Below are positions 31,938 through 39,281 of a DNA stretch of 64,000 bases, piece after piece. How positions within the stretch are numbered: position 1 is the stretch's first letter; each line of letters opens with the position of its first letter. This DNA comes from Scatomorpha stercorigallinarum (lineage in GTDB: Bacteria > Bacillota > Clostridia > Oscillospirales > Oscillospiraceae). A model generated the notes under the pieces. The model saw only the letters and a list, made by a program, of their open reading frames with translations, searched no databases and was not told the DNA's origin. The stretch covers positions 27,722 through 91,721 of the forward strand of contig CALXGN010000007.1 in NCBI GenBank assembly GCA_944387865.1, read 5' to 3'. Made by a program: the position numbers and the translations under genes.

Positions 31938-32684
31938 ATGAAGAAAAAATTCGTTTTGGACATCCTGAAAGAGGTCGAGGCCGGGCGCCTTTCGGCCGAC
32001 GACGCGCTCACGCGGCTGAAGCTGGAGCCCATCGAGGAGCTCGGCTTCGCGCGCGTGGATCTGCACCGCGAGCTGCGCCAGGGCGCGACCGAGGTCATCT
32101 ACGGCGCGGGGAAGACGCCGGAACAGATTTCGAAAATTATCGGCGCGTTGATGGACAACGGCGCGCCGACTGTGCTGACCACACGCATGTCGCAGGAGGC
32201 GGCGGACTATGTGGGCGAGCGGCATGAGCTGCGCTACGACCCCGTTTCCCGCGTGGGCATCGCCGGCGAGATACCGGAGCCGGACGGCGTGGGCACCATC
32301 GTCGTCGCCACCGGCGGCACGACGGATATCCCCGTGGCGGAAGAGGCGGCGCTGACCGCCGAGGCGCTGGGGAACCGCGTGAAGCGCCTCTATGACGTGG
32401 GCGTTTCCGGCATCCACCGCCTGCTGGAGCACGCGGACGACATCGTCACCGCCCGCTGCATCGTGGCCGTGGCCGGCATGGAGGGCGCGCTGCCGAGCGT
32501 CATCGGCGGGCTTGCCGACTGCCCGGTGATCGCCGTTCCCACCAGCGTGGGCTATGGCGCTGCATTTGGCGGCGTGGCGGCGCTTTTGAGTATGCTGAAT
32601 TCCTGTGCCAGCGGCCTGTCCGTGGTCAACATCGACAACGGCTTCGGGGCGGGCTATCTGGCCAGTATGATAAATCACCTGTGA
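31938..32684 (+). CDS. larB: LarB, pyridinium-3,5-biscarboxylic acid mononucleotide synthase
   Basis: 248 residues. The C-terminal half resembles PurE/N5-CAIR mutase: TIVVATGGTTDIPVAEEA, DVGVSGIHRLL, VAGMEGALPSVIGGL, PVIAVPTSVGYG. It carboxylates nicotinic acid adenine dinucleotide at C5 and releases AMP, the first step of nickel-pincer cofactor synthesis. The start is the ATG at 31938 with GAGG upstream; the longer frame from 31878 would include the terminator stem. It precedes larC by 10 bases. Confidence 0.95.
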   Translation: MKKKFVLDILKEVEAGRLSADDALTRLKLEPIEELGFARVDLHRELRQGATEVIYGAGKTPEQISKIIGALMDNGAPTVLTTRMSQEAADYVGERHELRYDPVSRVGIAGEIPEPDGVGTIVVATGGTTDIPVAEEAALTAEALGNRVKRLYDVGVSGIHRLLEHADDIVTARCIVAVAGMEGALPSVIGGLADCPVIAVPTSVGYGAAFGGVAALLSMLNSCASGLSVVNIDNGFGAGYLASMINHL

Positions 32685-32694
32685 GGACCAAGCA

Positions 32695-34029
32695 ATGAGA
32701 ACACTTTATCTTGACTGCGGCATGGGCGCGGCGGGCGATATGCTGATGGCCGCGCTCTATGAGCTGGCGCCCGACCGCGAGGGCTTTTTGCGCAAAATGG
32801 CGGAGCTGGGCCTGCCCGGCGTGGAGGTGAAGCTCGCGCGCGCGGAGAGCCACGGCATCGCCGGTACCCACGCCGCCGTGACCGTCCACGGCCTGGAGGA
32901 GGACGAGCACCTGCACGGCCATGAAGGGCACGGGCACGGCCATGAGCAGCCCCATGAACATCCGCACGACCACGTGCATGAACATCCGCATGAGCACGAC
33001 CACGGCCACGAGCATATTCATGAGCACGAGCACGACCATGACCATGACCATGAGCACGCTCACGAGCATGAACACGGGCACGAGCACCACCATCACGGGC
33101 CGCACCTGAGCGACGTCCTGGCGCTCATCGGCTCGCTGCCGGTGTCCGATCGAGTGAGGGAGAACGCCTGCGCGGTCTACCGCGCCATCGCGGAGGCCGA
33201 GGGCGAGGCGCACGGCGCCGCGCCGGACATGGTGCACTTCCACGAGGTGGGCTCGCTGGACGCCATCGCCGACGTGGTCGGCGTCTCGCTGCTGATGGAG
33301 GCGATAGCGCCGGAGCGCGTGGTGGCCTCGCCTGTGCGCGTGGGGTACGGCACTGTGAAGTGCGCGCACGGGCTGCTGAGCGTCCCCGCGCCGGCCACGG
33401 CCTCGCTGCTCAAGGGCGTGCCCATCTATGCCGGCGCTCTGGAGGGCGAGATGTGCACCCCCACGGGCGCGGCGCTGCTGAAGCACTTCGCCACGGAGTT
33501 CGGGCACATGCCGGAGATGGAGACGGAGGCCGTCGGCGTGGGCCTGGGGACGCGCGATTTCGGCACGCCCAACTGCCTGCGCGCCTTTCTGGGCGAGAGC
33601 CGGGGCGGGCTGCCGCGCGTGAGCGAGCTCAGGTGCAACATCGACGACGCCACGCCCGAGGAGCTGGGCTTTGCCATGGACGTGCTGCTGGAAAACGGCG
33701 CGCTGGACGTGTTCACCGTGCCCATCGGCATGAAAAAGAACCGCCCCGCCACGCTGCTCTGCTGCCTCTGCGCCGCGGATAAGGAAGAGGAGATGGGCCG
33801 GCTGCTGCTGCGCCATACGCCCACGCTGGGCGTGCGCATCTACCGCCCGGAGCGGATGACGCTCAGCCGCGGCATCGAGACGGCGGAAACGCGCTTCGGC
33901 CCCGTGCGCGTCAAGACTGCGGAGGGCTGGGGCGTGAGCAAGCGGAAGGCGGAGTATGACGACATCGCCCGCATCGCCCGCGAAAACGGCCTCACGCTGG
34001 CCGAGGCGCGCGCTGAGGCGGAAAAGTGA
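32695..34029 (+). CDS. larC: LarC, nickel insertase of the pincer cofactor, one-piece form
   Basis: 444 residues. N-terminal domain MRTLYLDCGMGAAGDMLMAAL, a His-rich segment from about residue 72 to 137 with roughly 33 His in H-x repeats, then the CTP-dependent cyclometallase core (HFHEVGSLDAIADVVG, GYGTVKCAHGLLSVPAPAT, CTPTGAALL) and a C-terminal ferredoxin-like domain. LarC inserts Ni into the dithiolated precursor. In L. plantarum it is made by frameshifting between larC1 and larC2; here a single uninterrupted frame encodes both parts. The His tract is probably a nickel store. Confidence 0.96.
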   Translation: MRTLYLDCGMGAAGDMLMAALYELAPDREGFLRKMAELGLPGVEVKLARAESHGIAGTHAAVTVHGLEEDEHLHGHEGHGHGHEQPHEHPHDHVHEHPHEHDHGHEHIHEHEHDHDHDHEHAHEHEHGHEHHHHGPHLSDVLALIGSLPVSDRVRENACAVYRAIAEAEGEAHGAAPDMVHFHEVGSLDAIADVVGVSLLMEAIAPERVVASPVRVGYGTVKCAHGLLSVPAPATASLLKGVPIYAGALEGEMCTPTGAALLKHFATEFGHMPEMETEAVGVGLGTRDFGTPNCLRAFLGESRGGLPRVSELRCNIDDATPEELGFAMDVLLENGALDVFTVPIGMKKNRPATLLCCLCAADKEEEMGRLLLRHTPTLGVRIYRPERMTLSRGIETAETRFGPVRVKTAEGWGVSKRKAEYDDIARIARENGLTLAEARAEAEK

Positions 34030-34038
34030 CATAACGGC

Positions 34039-34067
34039 TTGAATGAGCCGTATTTTGCTGGTATAAT
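34039..34067 (+). promoter_or_regulatory. sigma-A promoter of the ECF sigma operon
   Basis: TTGAAT (34039-34044), 17-base spacer, TATAAT (34062-34067). The leader has a GGGCGG/CCGCCC hairpin at 34091-34116. No second, ECF-type autoregulated promoter was recognised. Confidence 0.7.
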
Positions 34068-34149
34068 CAGAACGCTGAAAATTTTTTTCCGGGCGGTGCA
34101 ATAAAACGCGCCGCCCAGGCATTATTATGGCAGTCAGGAGGTTGCGGCC

Positions 34150-34713
34150 TTGTTAATGACGCTTGGAGCTACGCTTTCCGGAGGCGGAGCGGAGGCGCTC
34201 GAACGTTGCCTTGTCCGTATGGCGGACGGGGACACAGACGCCCTTTCCGGGCTCTATGAGAGGACGCACGCGGCCATATACGGCTACGCGCTGTCCCTCC
34301 TGAAAAATGTACAGGACGCCGAGGACGTGATGCAGGACACCTTCGTCAAGGCGTTCCACGCGGCGGGGCAATACAAAAGCTCCGGCAGGCCCATGGCCTG
34401 GCTGATGACCATCGCCCGCAACGAGGCGCTGATGCGCATCCGCGGCCGGGGGAGGACGGTCTCGATGTCCCCGGAGGACTGGCAGGAACAGTTCGCCGAC
34501 CGGCCGGACGTCTCGCAGGAGGATAAGCTGACGCTGAAAGCCCTGCTGGAGACGCTCTCCGACGAGGAGCGGGAGATCGTCACGCTGCACGCGCTCACCG
34601 GGCTCAAGCACCGGGAGATCGCCGCCATGCTGGACCTGGCATTGCCCACCGTCCTGTCGAAGTACAACCGCGCCATAAAAAAGCTTGGGAAGTCCCTTGA
34701 GGAGGCTGAGTGA
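34150..34713 (+). CDS. ECF-type RNA polymerase sigma factor
   Basis: 187 residues. Region 2: LYERTHAAIYGYALSLLKNVQDAEDVMQDTFVKAF (core binding and -10 recognition); region 4: LSDEEREIVTLHALTGLKHREIAAMLDLALPTVLSKYNRAIKKL (helix-turn-helix, -35). No regions 1 or 3, so it is an extracytoplasmic-function sigma. The start is TTG at 34150: AGGAGG is 8 bases before it, versus 14 before the next ATG. It overlaps the anti-sigma gene by one base. Confidence 0.92.
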   Translation: MLMTLGATLSGGGAEALERCLVRMADGDTDALSGLYERTHAAIYGYALSLLKNVQDAEDVMQDTFVKAFHAAGQYKSSGRPMAWLMTIARNEALMRIRGRGRTVSMSPEDWQEQFADRPDVSQEDKLTLKALLETLSDEEREIVTLHALTGLKHREIAAMLDLALPTVLSKYNRAIKKLGKSLEEAE

Positions 34714-36743
34714 TGGACAACGAGAAGCTCGAACAGCGCATACGCGACCTGGCCGGGCACGCCGCGCCCGATAAGCTCGGCGACATACTCGCAGCCTGTC
34801 AGCAGGACGCCCGGAAAGGAATAATAATCGATATGAATACCGAAGTGAAGAAGAGGAGACCCCGTTGGACGGCCATCGTTGCCGTCGCCGCCGCCGTCGC
34901 GCTCATCTGCGCCGCCGGCTTTATAGGCTACGGCTACGGCCGCACCGCCGCCCCCACCGAGGATTCGGTGATCATGCTCGACGTCAACCCCAGCGTGTCC
35001 ATCAGCGTGGACGCGGAGGAGAAGGTCCTCGCCGTCACGCCGCTGAACGCGGACGGCAACATCGTCGTCGGCGACATGGACTTCACTGGCTCCAGCCTGG
35101 ACGTGACGGTGAACGCCCTCATCGGCTCCATGCTGCTGAACGGCTATATCGACGACATCACGAACTCCATCCTGGTCACCGTTGAGAACGGCGACGCCGC
35201 CCGCGCGGCCACATTGCAGGAGCGCGTGACGGCCCTCGTCAGCGGCGCGCTGAGCAGCGACGGCCTGCAGGCGTCCGTGATAAGCCAGACCGTCAGCCAC
35301 AACGACGAGCTGAGCGCCCTTGCCCAGCAGTACGGCATCTCCGAGGGCAAGGCGGAGCTCATCCGCAAGGTCGTGCTGCTCGACCCCACGCTCACTTTTG
35401 AGACGCTTGCCGGGCTGAGCGTGAACGACATCTCCCTCATCGCCGCTTCCCGTTCACTGACCGATTCCAGCGTCACCCAGACCGGCTCCGCCAGCGACAA
35501 GGGCTACATCGGCGAGGAGGCCGCAAAGGCCGCCGCCTATGCCCACGCGGGCGTTTCCGCCGCGGACGTCAGCTATTCCTACGTTGACTACGACAGCGAG
35601 AACGGCATCATGGTCTATGAGGTGAAGTTCCTGGCCGGGGACGTGGAGTACGAGTACGACATCAGCGCGCTCGACGGCGCCATCGTCAAGTATGAGCGCG
35701 ACCAGAGCGGCAGCGGGCTGAGCAGCCCCAACGCGAGCAGCGACTATATTGGCGAAGCCGCCGCCAAGGCCGCCGCGCTGGAACACGCGGGCCTCAGCGA
35801 GAGCGACGTCACCTGGACGAAGGCCAGCTTTGACCGCGAGAACGGCATAATGATCTATGAGATCGACTTCATCACCGCCGACGCCGAGTACGATTACGAA
35901 GTCAACGCCCTCACGGGCGCGATCGTCAAGTCCGAGCGCGAGGTGCGCCGCACCTCCGCCGGCAGCCAGGGCGCCGTGGCCCCGCCGGTGCAGACGGGCG
36001 CCGTCTCCATGGACGATTACATCGGCGAAGAGGCCGCCAGGGCCGCCGTGCTGGAGCACGCGGGCGTCGCCTCTGCCGACGCTACCTGGACCAAGTGCGC
36101 GCTGGAGCGTGAGAACGGCGTGATGGTCTACGAACTCGATTTCTTCACGGCAGAGGCCAAGTATGACTACGAGGTGAACGCCACCAGCGGCGAGATCGTC
36201 AAGTCCGAGCGCGAGGTACGCGGCAGCGGCGCGGCCCAGGCCGGCGCGGGCACCACGGACAGCTATATCGGCGTGGACGCGGCCAAGGCCGCCGTGCTGG
36301 AGCACGCGGGCGTCGCCGCCGCCGATGCCACCTGGATAAAGACCGAGCAGGACTGGGAGCACGGCGTGATGGTCTATGACCTCGATTTCATCACGGCTGA
36401 CGCCGAGTATGACTACGAGGTGAACGCCAGCACGGGCGCGATACTCAAGTCCGAGCGCGAGGCGCGCCCTGCCGCCTCCCAGGGCGGCGCCCAGACGGGC
36501 GGCGCGGCTGCCGGCGGCACTACCGCCGGGGGCTACATCGGCGAGGCCGCGGCCAAGGCCGCCGCGCTGGGCCACGCCGGCGTGGCCGAGGGCGACACCT
36601 ACCAGATGAAAGTAGAGCTCGACCGCGACGACGGGGTCTATCTCTACGAGGTGGAGTTCAAGGCCGGCGGCATGGAGTATGAGTACGAGATCGACGCCTA
36701 CAGCGGCGCCGTGCTCAAGGCCGAGCGCGATTACGACGACTGA
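34713..36743 (+). CDS. membrane anti-sigma factor with RsgI-like domain and five PepSY-type repeats
   Basis: 676 residues from ATG 34713 (TGATG overlap with the sigma gene). Residues 1-50 form a short cytoplasmic anti-sigma region, one TM lies at about 52-73, followed by an RsgI-like segment SVIMLDVNPSVSISVDAEEKVLAVTPLN, then five repeats at about 262-330, 343-410, 434-502, 516-584 and 606-673. Each repeat has YIGxxAAxAAxxHAG, a central NGxMVYE(L/V)xFxxxxxxYxYE and a final GAIVKSER, the PepSY pattern. They are linked by Gly/Ser/Ala-rich spacers. The extracellular repeats probably sense ligand or inhibit a protease and relay to the sigma factor. Confidence 0.85.
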   Translation: MDNEKLEQRIRDLAGHAAPDKLGDILAACQQDARKGIIIDMNTEVKKRRPRWTAIVAVAAAVALICAAGFIGYGYGRTAAPTEDSVIMLDVNPSVSISVDAEEKVLAVTPLNADGNIVVGDMDFTGSSLDVTVNALIGSMLLNGYIDDITNSILVTVENGDAARAATLQERVTALVSGALSSDGLQASVISQTVSHNDELSALAQQYGISEGKAELIRKVVLLDPTLTFETLAGLSVNDISLIAASRSLTDSSVTQTGSASDKGYIGEEAAKAAAYAHAGVSAADVSYSYVDYDSENGIMVYEVKFLAGDVEYEYDISALDGAIVKYERDQSGSGLSSPNASSDYIGEAAAKAAALEHAGLSESDVTWTKASFDRENGIMIYEIDFITADAEYDYEVNALTGAIVKSEREVRRTSAGSQGAVAPPVQTGAVSMDDYIGEEAARAAVLEHAGVASADATWTKCALERENGVMVYELDFFTAEAKYDYEVNATSGEIVKSEREVRGSGAAQAGAGTTDSYIGVDAAKAAVLEHAGVAAADATWIKTEQDWEHGVMVYDLDFITADAEYDYEVNASTGAILKSEREARPAASQGGAQTGGAAAGGTTAGGYIGEAAAKAAALGHAGVAEGDTYQMKVELDRDDGVYLYEVEFKAGGMEYEYEIDAYSGAVLKAERDYDD

Positions 36744-36760
36744 TAAAGGCTGTTACTGCA

Positions 36761-36795
36761 AAGCGGGGAGCTTCAGCTCCCCGCTTTTTTATTTT
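36761..36795 (+). terminator. strong terminator of the sigma/anti-sigma operon
   Basis: 12-bp stem AAGCGGGGAGCT/AGCTCCCCGCTT with a 2-base TC loop, followed by TTTTATTTT. Confidence 0.9.
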
Positions 36796-36800
36796 CCTGC

Positions 36801-36850
36801 TTGACAAATGAGATTAGAACAGATATAATATTTTTAGAAATATTCTAAAA
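36801..36850 (+). promoter_or_regulatory. perR promoter with PerR box
   Basis: Full-consensus TTGACA (36801-36806), 17 bases, TATAAT (36824-36829). Immediately after it is a perfect inverted repeat TTTTAGAA-ATA-TTCTAAAA (36832-36850). Its core TTAGAAATATTCTAA differs at one base from the 7-1-7 PerR box TTAnAATnATTnTAA. PerR therefore probably represses its own operon until oxidised by peroxide. Confidence 0.85.
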
Positions 36851-36861
36851 GGCTGAGGCAC

Positions 36862-37254
36862 ATGACAAAATACGAAAAGGAGATATACCGCATCGTCAAC
36901 AGCTCGCGGGATCACATGACGGCGGAGCAGGTGTTTTCCGCCCTGCGCGAGGTCTATCCGACGGTGTCGCTGGCGACGATCTACAACAACCTCAACCGCC
37001 TGTGTGAAGCGGGGCTGCTGCGGCGCATCAGCGTCGAGGGCTCGCCGGAGCGCTTCGACCGCGCGGAGAAGCACGACCACCTGGTCTGCGAGCGCTGCGG
37101 GCAGTTGGCGGATGTGAGTTTTGACGACCTGACCGCCTCGCTGCGCGCTCAGCTGGGGGAGGACTTTTCCTATTACGACCTGAAGGTGTATTACCTCTGC
37201 CCGCAGTGCCGGGCGGAGCAGTGTAAGACGGACGAGAAAGGAGAATGCGAGTGA
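36862..37254 (+). CDS. perR: Fur-family repressor, PerR type
   Basis: 130 residues. Winged helix with VSLATIYNNLNRLCEAGLL, metal-binding H-x-H region (EKHDHLVCERCG), and two structural zinc pairs CERC and CPQC, needed for PerR. The regulated operon (double rubredoxin, ferredoxin-rubrerythrin) and the PerR box in its own promoter favour a peroxide sensor over an iron or zinc sensor. It uses Fe/Mn at the regulatory site with His oxidation by H2O2. The stop overlaps the next start. Confidence 0.9.
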   Translation: MTKYEKEIYRIVNSSRDHMTAEQVFSALREVYPTVSLATIYNNLNRLCEAGLLRRISVEGSPERFDRAEKHDHLVCERCGQLADVSFDDLTASLRAQLGEDFSYYDLKVYYLCPQCRAEQCKTDEKGECE

Positions 37255-37892
37255 AGTACGTATGTAAGGTCTGCGGCTACGTCTATGACGAGGAGCGCGA
37301 GGGCAAGCCGTTCGGCGAGCTGCCGGAGGACTGGCGCTGCCCCGTGTGCACCGCGCCCAAGACGGCGTTCGAGAGCGCGGGCGGGCCGCAGGAGCCGGAG
37401 GCCAAGGCAAAAGCTGAGCCGGCGCCCGTGATGGAGCCGGCGGAGGAATTGCGGGAGCTGACGGCCGGGGAGCTGGCCGCGCTGTGCTCGAACCTGGCGC
37501 GCGGCTGCGAGAAGCAGTACAACGAGGGCGCGGCGGCGCTCTACCGCGAGCTGGCGGACTATTTTGCCGCCGTGACGCCGCCCGTGCCGGAGGCGGAGGC
37601 GGCGGCGCTGGCCGCCGAGCTGAAGGCGGACCTCACGCAGCGCTATCCCGCCGCCAGGGAGGCGGCCGCGGCGCAGGGCGACCGGGGCACGCTGCGCGTG
37701 TGTACCTGGGGCGAGAAGGTGACAAATATGCTCGCTTCGCTGCTGGATATGTACCGGAGCGGGGGCGAGGAGGCCTTTAAGGACAGGAAGCTCTGGCTCT
37801 GCACGGTGTGCGGATTCATCTACGCCGGCGAACAGCCTCCGAAGATCTGCCCGGTGTGCAAGGTGCCGGAGTGGAAATTCGAGCGTGTTTGA
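37251..37892 (+). CDS. double-rubredoxin protein with central helical domain
   Basis: 213 residues from GTG 37251 (GTGA overlap with perR); AAAGGAG is 7 bases before it but 1 base before the ATG at 37245. N-terminal rubredoxin KYVCKVCGYVYD...WRCPVCTAPK (about 1-45), a Pro/Ala/Glu linker, a helical domain (about 65-180, CSNLARGCEKQYNEGAAALYR), and a C-terminal short rubredoxin-like knuckle LCTVCGFIYAGEQPPKICPVC (about 185-205). Both ends bind one iron by four Cys. The middle domain resembles no family I can name; it may be a reductant-binding or diiron-related helical bundle. Role: electron transfer in peroxide or oxygen detoxification, inferred from the PerR operon. Confidence 0.8.
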   Translation: MKYVCKVCGYVYDEEREGKPFGELPEDWRCPVCTAPKTAFESAGGPQEPEAKAKAEPAPVMEPAEELRELTAGELAALCSNLARGCEKQYNEGAAALYRELADYFAAVTPPVPEAEAAALAAELKADLTQRYPAAREAAAAQGDRGTLRVCTWGEKVTNMLASLLDMYRSGGEEAFKDRKLWLCTVCGFIYAGEQPPKICPVCKVPEWKFERV

Positions 37893-37905
37893 AGGGGGCG
37901 GAAGT

Positions 37906-38949
37906 ATGAAAAAAGTTGCTGTACGCAATCTCAGGCTCTGCACAAAGGACTGCCTGTGCCTGTACGTCTGCCCCACGGGCGCGACGGACACCGAGGACAG
38001 CGTCATCGACGTGAGCAAGTGCATCGGCTGCGGCGTATGCGCCGGGGCCTGCCCCAGCGGGGCCATATCCATGGTGCCGGAGGAGTACCCGCCCCAGCAG
38101 CCGAAGGACGAGGCCGTGCTGGAAAAGACGCGCGCGCTGACGTCCAGCAAGGCGCGCGAGGAAAAAATGGCCCGTCAGCTGGCGGAGAACGCGCCGGAGG
38201 GGCTGAAAAGGCTGATGAAGGCCGCCGCCGGCTCGATGCGGCTGGTGAACGAGGACCTGCTGCGCGAGTCGCGCTATATGCTGCCGCAGAGCGCGGCGGC
38301 GCACGAGCTGCTTGAGGGGCTCGTGGCCGCGCCGCCCACGGGCTTCCCTGTGGAGGTGGCGAAGAAACTGCTGGAAATGATACCCTGTAACGAAGAAAGG
38401 AAGGAAAAGGATATGAACAAGTACGCCGGGACCCAGACTGAGAAGAACCTCGAGGCCGCTTTCGCCGGCGAGAGCCAGGCCCGCAATAAATACACCTATT
38501 TCGCCTCCGTCGCAAAAAAGGAGGGCTACGAGCAGATCGCCGCGCTGTTCCAGAAGACCGCCGACAATGAGAAGGAGCACGCGAAGATGTGGTTCAAGGA
38601 GATGAACGGCATCGGCAATACGGCGGAAAACCTCCTGCACGCCGCGGAGGGCGAGAATTACGAGTGGACGGACATGTACGACGGCTTTGCCAAAACGGCG
38701 GAGGCCGAGGGCTTCCCTGAGCTGGCGGCCAAGTTCCGCCTGGTGGCGGCCATCGAGAAGCACCACGAGGAGCGCTACCGCGCGCTGCTGCGCAATGTGG
38801 AGATGGCCGAGGTGTTCGCCAAGAGCGAGGTGAAGGTTTGGGAGTGCCGCAACTGCGGGCACATCGTCGTCGGCACCAGCGCGCCGGAAGTCTGCCCCAC
38901 CTGCAACCATCCGCAGAGCTACTTCGAGCTCAACTGTGAGAACTATTGA
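37906..38949 (+). CDS. 4Fe-4S ferredoxin domain fused to rubrerythrin
   Basis: 347 residues. N-terminal part: two iron-sulfur motifs (CTKDCLCLYVCP and CIGCGVCAGACP) with a helical tail to about 165. C-terminal part from Met170 (38413): full rubrerythrin, with diiron ligands in AAFAGESQARNKY, NEKEHAKMWF and AAIEKHHEERY, and a rubredoxin domain ECRNCGHIVVG...CPTCNH. It reduces H2O2 to water, probably fed directly by the fused ferredoxin. The junction IPCNEERKEKD is coded by a purine-rich stretch containing AAAGGAAGGAAAAGG, a good ribosome site for Met170, so a free rubrerythrin may also be made. Confidence 0.88.
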   Translation: MKKVAVRNLRLCTKDCLCLYVCPTGATDTEDSVIDVSKCIGCGVCAGACPSGAISMVPEEYPPQQPKDEAVLEKTRALTSSKAREEKMARQLAENAPEGLKRLMKAAAGSMRLVNEDLLRESRYMLPQSAAAHELLEGLVAAPPTGFPVEVAKKLLEMIPCNEERKEKDMNKYAGTQTEKNLEAAFAGESQARNKYTYFASVAKKEGYEQIAALFQKTADNEKEHAKMWFKEMNGIGNTAENLLHAAEGENYEWTDMYDGFAKTAEAEGFPELAAKFRLVAAIEKHHEERYRALLRNVEMAEVFAKSEVKVWECRNCGHIVVGTSAPEVCPTCNHPQSYFELNCENY

Positions 38950-38960
38950 GGCGCAACAAA

Positions 38961-38992
38961 AAAGGGGAAAGCCCGCGGGCTTTCCCCTTTTT
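38961..38992. terminator. bidirectional terminator after the peroxide operon
   Basis: 14-bp stem AAAGGGGAAAGCCC/GGGCTTTCCCCTTT with a 2-base loop, A and T runs on both sides. It serves the convergent genes ending at 38949 (plus) and 39023 (minus). Confidence 0.9.
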
Positions 38993-39022
38993 CTGCCCGG
39001 CGGGAGCCGGGCGCTTTTTTTA

Positions 39023-39241
39023 TCAGCCGAGGGCCTCAAGGTCGGCCTTGAAGGCGGCCAGGCTCTCCTCCGTTACCATGTCCTCGATGTAGGGCAGGGC
39101 ATCATTGAAGATGAAGCTGCGGCCGACCTCGAGCAGGGGGTGCTCAAGGACATCGGGGATGTTCTTCTGGATGATCTCCATGATCTCCGGGGTGTCGAGC
39201 ATTTCGCCGACGGTGGTGGTCTCAAAAGAATACTTCGCCAT
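39023..39241 (-). CDS. small protein, paralog of the adjacent 70-residue protein
   Basis: 72 residues (MAKYSFETTTVGEMLDTPEI...ESLAAFKADLEALG). AAGGAGG lies 8 bases before the ATG. It resembles its upstream neighbour along its length: (V/I)GxxL near residue 12, a P-x-x-(L)-E-(H/S)-PLL motif in the middle, and a closing helix (F/L)KAxLEA. I recall similar short helical segments ('I-G-E-I-L...ILEKYLPGL') attached to other proteins in clostridia, but no function. It is the last gene of the 2-oxoacid oxidoreductase operon. Confidence 0.75.
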   Translation of the reverse strand: MAKYSFETTTVGEMLDTPEIMEIIQKNIPDVLEHPLLEVGRSFIFNDALPYIEDMVTEESLAAFKADLEALG

Positions 39242-39281
39242 TTTATTTTCCTCCTTAAATGATGTTTGGCACGGGCTTTCG

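Noticed and set aside
32900..33110. A possible tandem repeat or CRISPR-like array (CACGAGCATGA units)
   Set aside because: It is the in-frame coding of the His-rich segment of LarC, with codon-level CAC/CAT alternation, not spacer-repeat structure.
35497..36740. Repeated DNA blocks about 80-90 codons long as a mobile or recombinational element
   Set aside because: They are the five PepSY-type coding repeats of the anti-sigma factor.
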